A DNA stretch of 26,951 nt from assembly GCA_964347035.1 (NCBI GenBank), contig CAYFXE010000039.1:1-26951 (forward strand). The letters run 5' to 3'. The DNA comes from CAYFXE01 sp964347035 (GTDB lineage Bacteria > Acidobacteriota > Aminicenantia > Aminicenantales > Aminicenantaceae). Made by a program: the position numbers and the translations under genes. The number at the start of each line of letters is the position of its first letter. Within the stretch, counting starts at the first letter, position 1. This document shows, in pieces, positions 24,821 through 26,951 of this stretch. Under the pieces are notes generated by a model. The model saw nothing but the letters and a program-made list of their open reading frames with translations, was not told the origin of the DNA and ran no database searches.

Positions 24821-25752
24821 CTGTTTTTAGGGGTCTGAGCTTCTCCTCTTGATTCTTCCTCTTCTCCTTCTGGTCTTGTTTTCCACCTTTGGTGGAACCA
24901 AAACCAGTAATCTGGATTTCTCCGGATTTGATTTTCTATAATATTAGTGCATAATTGGGTAATTTTCAACAAGTCTTCTTCCTGATTTTCTTCGGAACGA
25001 ATATCCAGAGGTTTCTCTATCTTCAGATGGTATCTATGCGAAGAGATGGGGTAACAAAAGACAGGGACTAGAGGGGAATGTGTTCGTAGGTAAAAGGCCG
25101 CGAGGCTCGGAGTCGTGGCGGCTTTTTTTCCGAAAAAGTCGACGAAGACAGCCTGGCTGCGCAGGACATTCTGGTCGATCAGGATGGCCACCATCTCCTG
25201 ATGATGGAGAGCTTTGAGGATGAGTTTGGTCGCATGAAATTTGGAGATAATCGTGGCCCCCATTCTTGTCCTGAGTTTAAAGAGCTCTCTTTCCAATAAT
25301 TCGTTATCCAAAGGACGGGCAACGACACTCAATTTGCCTATCCTGGCCAGCACATGAGTAGCAATCTCCCAGTTACCATAATGTCCGGAGAAGAGAAGGG
25401 CGCCCTTCCCTTCGAGGAGTGCCTGGCGAAGGTGTTCTTCTCCCTCGATAACGAAGAGTCGATTCTTTTGCTCTTCACTGAGATGAGGAATTTTTATGAT
25501 GTCCAGGATGACCTCGCCGAAATGGCGAAAAGAACGGCGAGATATTTCTCTAAGCGCTTTCGAAGACAGATCCTCTCCGAAAGCCGTTTTCAGGCTGGTC
25601 TGAGTAATTTTTCGGTATTTTCTACTCAACAAGAAAACCGTTGTCCCAAGGAGGCGACCAACGGCGAGGCACCAGCTCCGGGGCAGAAACAGAACGAAGA
25701 ATTGGAGTTTCCGAAAGATTAGAAACTCAATCCAAACCTTGATACGTTTCAT
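24817..25752 (-). CDS. LpxL/HtrB-type lipid A late acyltransferase
   Basis: A 311-residue member of the LpxL/LpxM (HtrB) family. An N-terminal membrane-associated stretch (LQFFVLFLPRSWCLAVGRLLG) is followed by the catalytic motif HYGNWE (H124, E129) and the family blocks RPLDNELLE and ILIDQNV. VFVDFFGKKAATTP and PDYWFWFHQRWKTRP match the substrate and C-terminal motifs. It adds a secondary acyl chain to lipid A. Whether laurate, myristate or other chain is used cannot be read from sequence. The neighbour upstream is lpxK, the preceding step, with a four-base overlap. Confidence 0.93.
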   Translation of the reverse strand: MKRIKVWIEFLIFRKLQFFVLFLPRSWCLAVGRLLGTTVFLLSRKYRKITQTSLKTAFGEDLSSKALREISRRSFRHFGEVILDIIKIPHLSEEQKNRLFVIEGEEHLRQALLEGKGALLFSGHYGNWEIATHVLARIGKLSVVARPLDNELLERELFKLRTRMGATIISKFHATKLILKALHHQEMVAILIDQNVLRSQAVFVDFFGKKAATTPSLAAFYLRTHSPLVPVFCYPISSHRYHLKIEKPLDIRSEENQEEDLLKITQLCTNIIENQIRRNPDYWFWFHQRWKTRPEGEEEESRGEAQTPKNR

Positions 25753-26735
25753 CGTCTTTGTGTGTTTTCAAGGAACTCGAAAATCGACGAGAAAAAACCC
25801 GGTTCGATGTCCAACTCCATCTTTAGGTAGTAAGGAATGATATTAAACCTGTCAAAGGAGTGAGTGAGTTTGACAGCATCCTTTTCTGTCGTTATCAAAG
25901 TTGATGCCCCGGTTGATTCACAAACGTTTACGATTTTCTCGATCGATGAAGAAGGATAGGGATGGTGATCCGGAAAAGTCAGGAAGTCGAGAGGAGATAT
26001 TCCTTCCTCTTCGAGGAGGAGAGAAAACCTTTCTGGCCGAGCAATTCCACAGAAAGCCACCACTTTTTTCCCATTCAGAGAATCTTTTTCAACCGGCTCT
26101 CTTTTCTTAAAGCTGAAGATTCCTTGACTGGTCACGGAGTATTCGTAACTCTCTTGTCTGGGAATAGAATACTTTTTCGCTAAAGCATTCCCTCTCTTAA
26201 TGAGGAGGATGTGCGCTCTTCTCAAAGAAGAACGAGGTTCCCGTAATGGACTTCTTGCCATTGGGTCATACAAAACAATATCCAAATCTCTATGCAGAAA
26301 TCGATGCTGAAAACCATCATCCAGCACCCCAACATCGAACCCGGAAGATGCGGCTTGTTGGCAGGAGACCAGCCGATTCTTACCGATATAAACTCCGGCG
26401 TGAGGGATGTTTTGAGCGACCATGAAGGATTCATCACCAGAATCCTTCCAGTCGCCGTAGATCTTATGGCCATCCGAAAGCATGCCTCCTTTTTTCTCCC
26501 ATTTTCCCTTATAACCTCTGGTAATCAAGGCTGGTCTGCATCCCTTTTTCAGGAGAAAAGATAATACCTCCATGGCGAGAGGTGTTTTTTCAGAACCTCC
26601 GAACGTGATATTCCCGATGCTGATGATGGGGAGGGGAGCTTTTCTGGGCTTCAGGATTTTCCGCTCGTACAGCCAGTTTTTAACTTGACAGCCTGAACGA
26701 TGGGGGTAGGAAATGAAGAAAAGGAGAGTTTGCAT
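25749..26735 (-). CDS. lpxK: Tetraacyldisaccharide 4'-kinase LpxK with altered P-loop
   Basis: A 328-residue LpxK that phosphorylates the 4' position of the lipid A disaccharide at the inner membrane. VKNWLYERKIL and PLPIISIGNITFGG match the N-terminus; RGYKGKWE, GDES, DDGFQHRFLHRDLDIVLYD and LITTEKDAVKL are family motifs. The Walker A reads GGSEKTP at 46-52 where GGTGKTP is normal: E49 replaces the glycine, a single base change from GGA to GAA. GDES also replaces the usual GDEP. AAGGA abuts the ATG with no spacing, and an in-frame stop lies just upstream, so translation may be nearly leaderless. First gene of the five-gene operon within this window. Confidence 0.93.
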   Translation of the reverse strand: MQTLLFFISYPHRSGCQVKNWLYERKILKPRKAPLPIISIGNITFGGSEKTPLAMEVLSFLLKKGCRPALITRGYKGKWEKKGGMLSDGHKIYGDWKDSGDESFMVAQNIPHAGVYIGKNRLVSCQQAASSGFDVGVLDDGFQHRFLHRDLDIVLYDPMARSPLREPRSSLRRAHILLIKRGNALAKKYSIPRQESYEYSVTSQGIFSFKKREPVEKDSLNGKKVVAFCGIARPERFSLLLEEEGISPLDFLTFPDHHPYPSSSIEKIVNVCESTGASTLITTEKDAVKLTHSFDRFNIIPYYLKMELDIEPGFFSSIFEFLENTQRR

Positions 26736-26744
26736 TCCTTGGGG

Positions 26745-26773
26745 ACTATACTACATCCGTTTTTCACTTTCAA
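26745..26773 (-). promoter_or_regulatory. Sigma-70-type promoter for lpxK operon
   Basis: Minus-strand TTGAAA (26773-26768), 17-base spacer and TATAGT (26750-26745). Transcription near 26738 would leave only two to four bases before ATG 26735. Confidence 0.6.
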
Positions 26774-26951
26774 GAAATTAGGGGGGACGGAAAGCATCAC
26801 TCCTTTCCCTCTATATCACTCTTTTCCCTCCACTATATATACCTATACTCATCACTGTTATAGAAATGCTCCCGTGGGGAATGCCTCAATGTAAGGGTCT
26901 TTATTTCCGTGATGGAAGACTAGGTATATGTATTTGGGAATGGCTTTGCTC
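26774..26951. other. Right-edge spacer, no recognised gene
   Basis: AT-rich DNA with ATATACCT and AGGTATAT inverted copies. A short frame from ATG 26881 (MPQCKGLYFRDGR) runs off the window without a ribosome site and cannot be judged. Confidence 0.3.

Noticed and set aside
26680..26735. Possible frameshift in the LpxK N-terminus
   Set aside because: An alternative frame gave a vaguely family-like stretch, but the existing frame (LLFFISYPHR...VKNWLYERK) aligns well enough.
26881..26951. Short frame running off the right edge
   Set aside because: Only 23 codons, no ribosome site and no family resemblance; cannot be judged in this window.
1..26951. CRISPR arrays, tRNA or rRNA genes
   Set aside because: No regularly spaced direct repeats and no tRNA- or rRNA-like sequence were recognised by eye; a covariance-model scan was not possible.

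Overview
The window looks like a draft-quality contig or MAG scaffold from an uncultured Gram-negative bacterium. It has lipid A genes (LpxK, an LpxL-type acyltransferase), GmhA, UDP-glucuronate decarboxylase, type IV pili, a sigma-54 promoter, and large Hanks-type kinases built as zinc ribbon, kinase, TolB-like domain and TPR. That mix fits the Acidobacteriota / Aminicenantes neighbourhood best. This placement is inference from gene content; no rRNA or marker phylogeny is possible here.

Layout. 1-3042 (+): the end of a DinB/ClbS-like gene, a soluble zinc-ribbon Ser/Thr kinase with TPRs, and a small secreted protein broken by a probable one-base indel. 3050-3761 (-): a four-helix membrane protein with an XRE repressor-like gene, driven by a near-consensus promoter. 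4071-6808 (+): a second, membrane-anchored zinc-ribbon Ser/Thr kinase, also split by a one-base shift. 6809-7506: a gene-free stretch with a GC-rich hairpin repeat and two GACA-N5-TGTC palindromes. 7507-15107 (+): the pilus block pilB-pilT-pilC-pilS-pilR-pilA. pilC carries an assembly gap flanked by foreign sequence. pilA has a textbook sigma-54 promoter with two upstream GACA-N5-TGTC palindromes spaced two helical turns apart. 15317-16587 (+): plsC and gmhA.

22230-16594 (-): flotillin, then an aminotransferase fused to an HPr-kinase-like P-loop domain, then a divergent ATP-type PEP carboxykinase. This is the most unusual part of the window. The aminotransferase could supply oxaloacetate that the PEPCK turns into PEP, and the fused P-loop domain has no obvious textbook role. 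26735-22435 (-): lpxK, an LpxL-like acyltransferase, rph, a UDP-glucuronate decarboxylase and a GT2 glycosyltransferase. All four junctions in this set are 4-base ATGA overlaps. A 113-bp element with 23-bp perfect inverted ends lies against the end of that operon.

How the genes work together. PilS/PilR with sigma-54 probably control pilA and perhaps pilB. The right-hand operon makes the outer leaflet and surface sugars. The two kinases and the small HTH/membrane pair form a signalling island on the left. Three defects (two single-base shifts and one chimeric gap) suggest assembly error rather than gene decay, so the broken genes should be read as probably intact in the organism.
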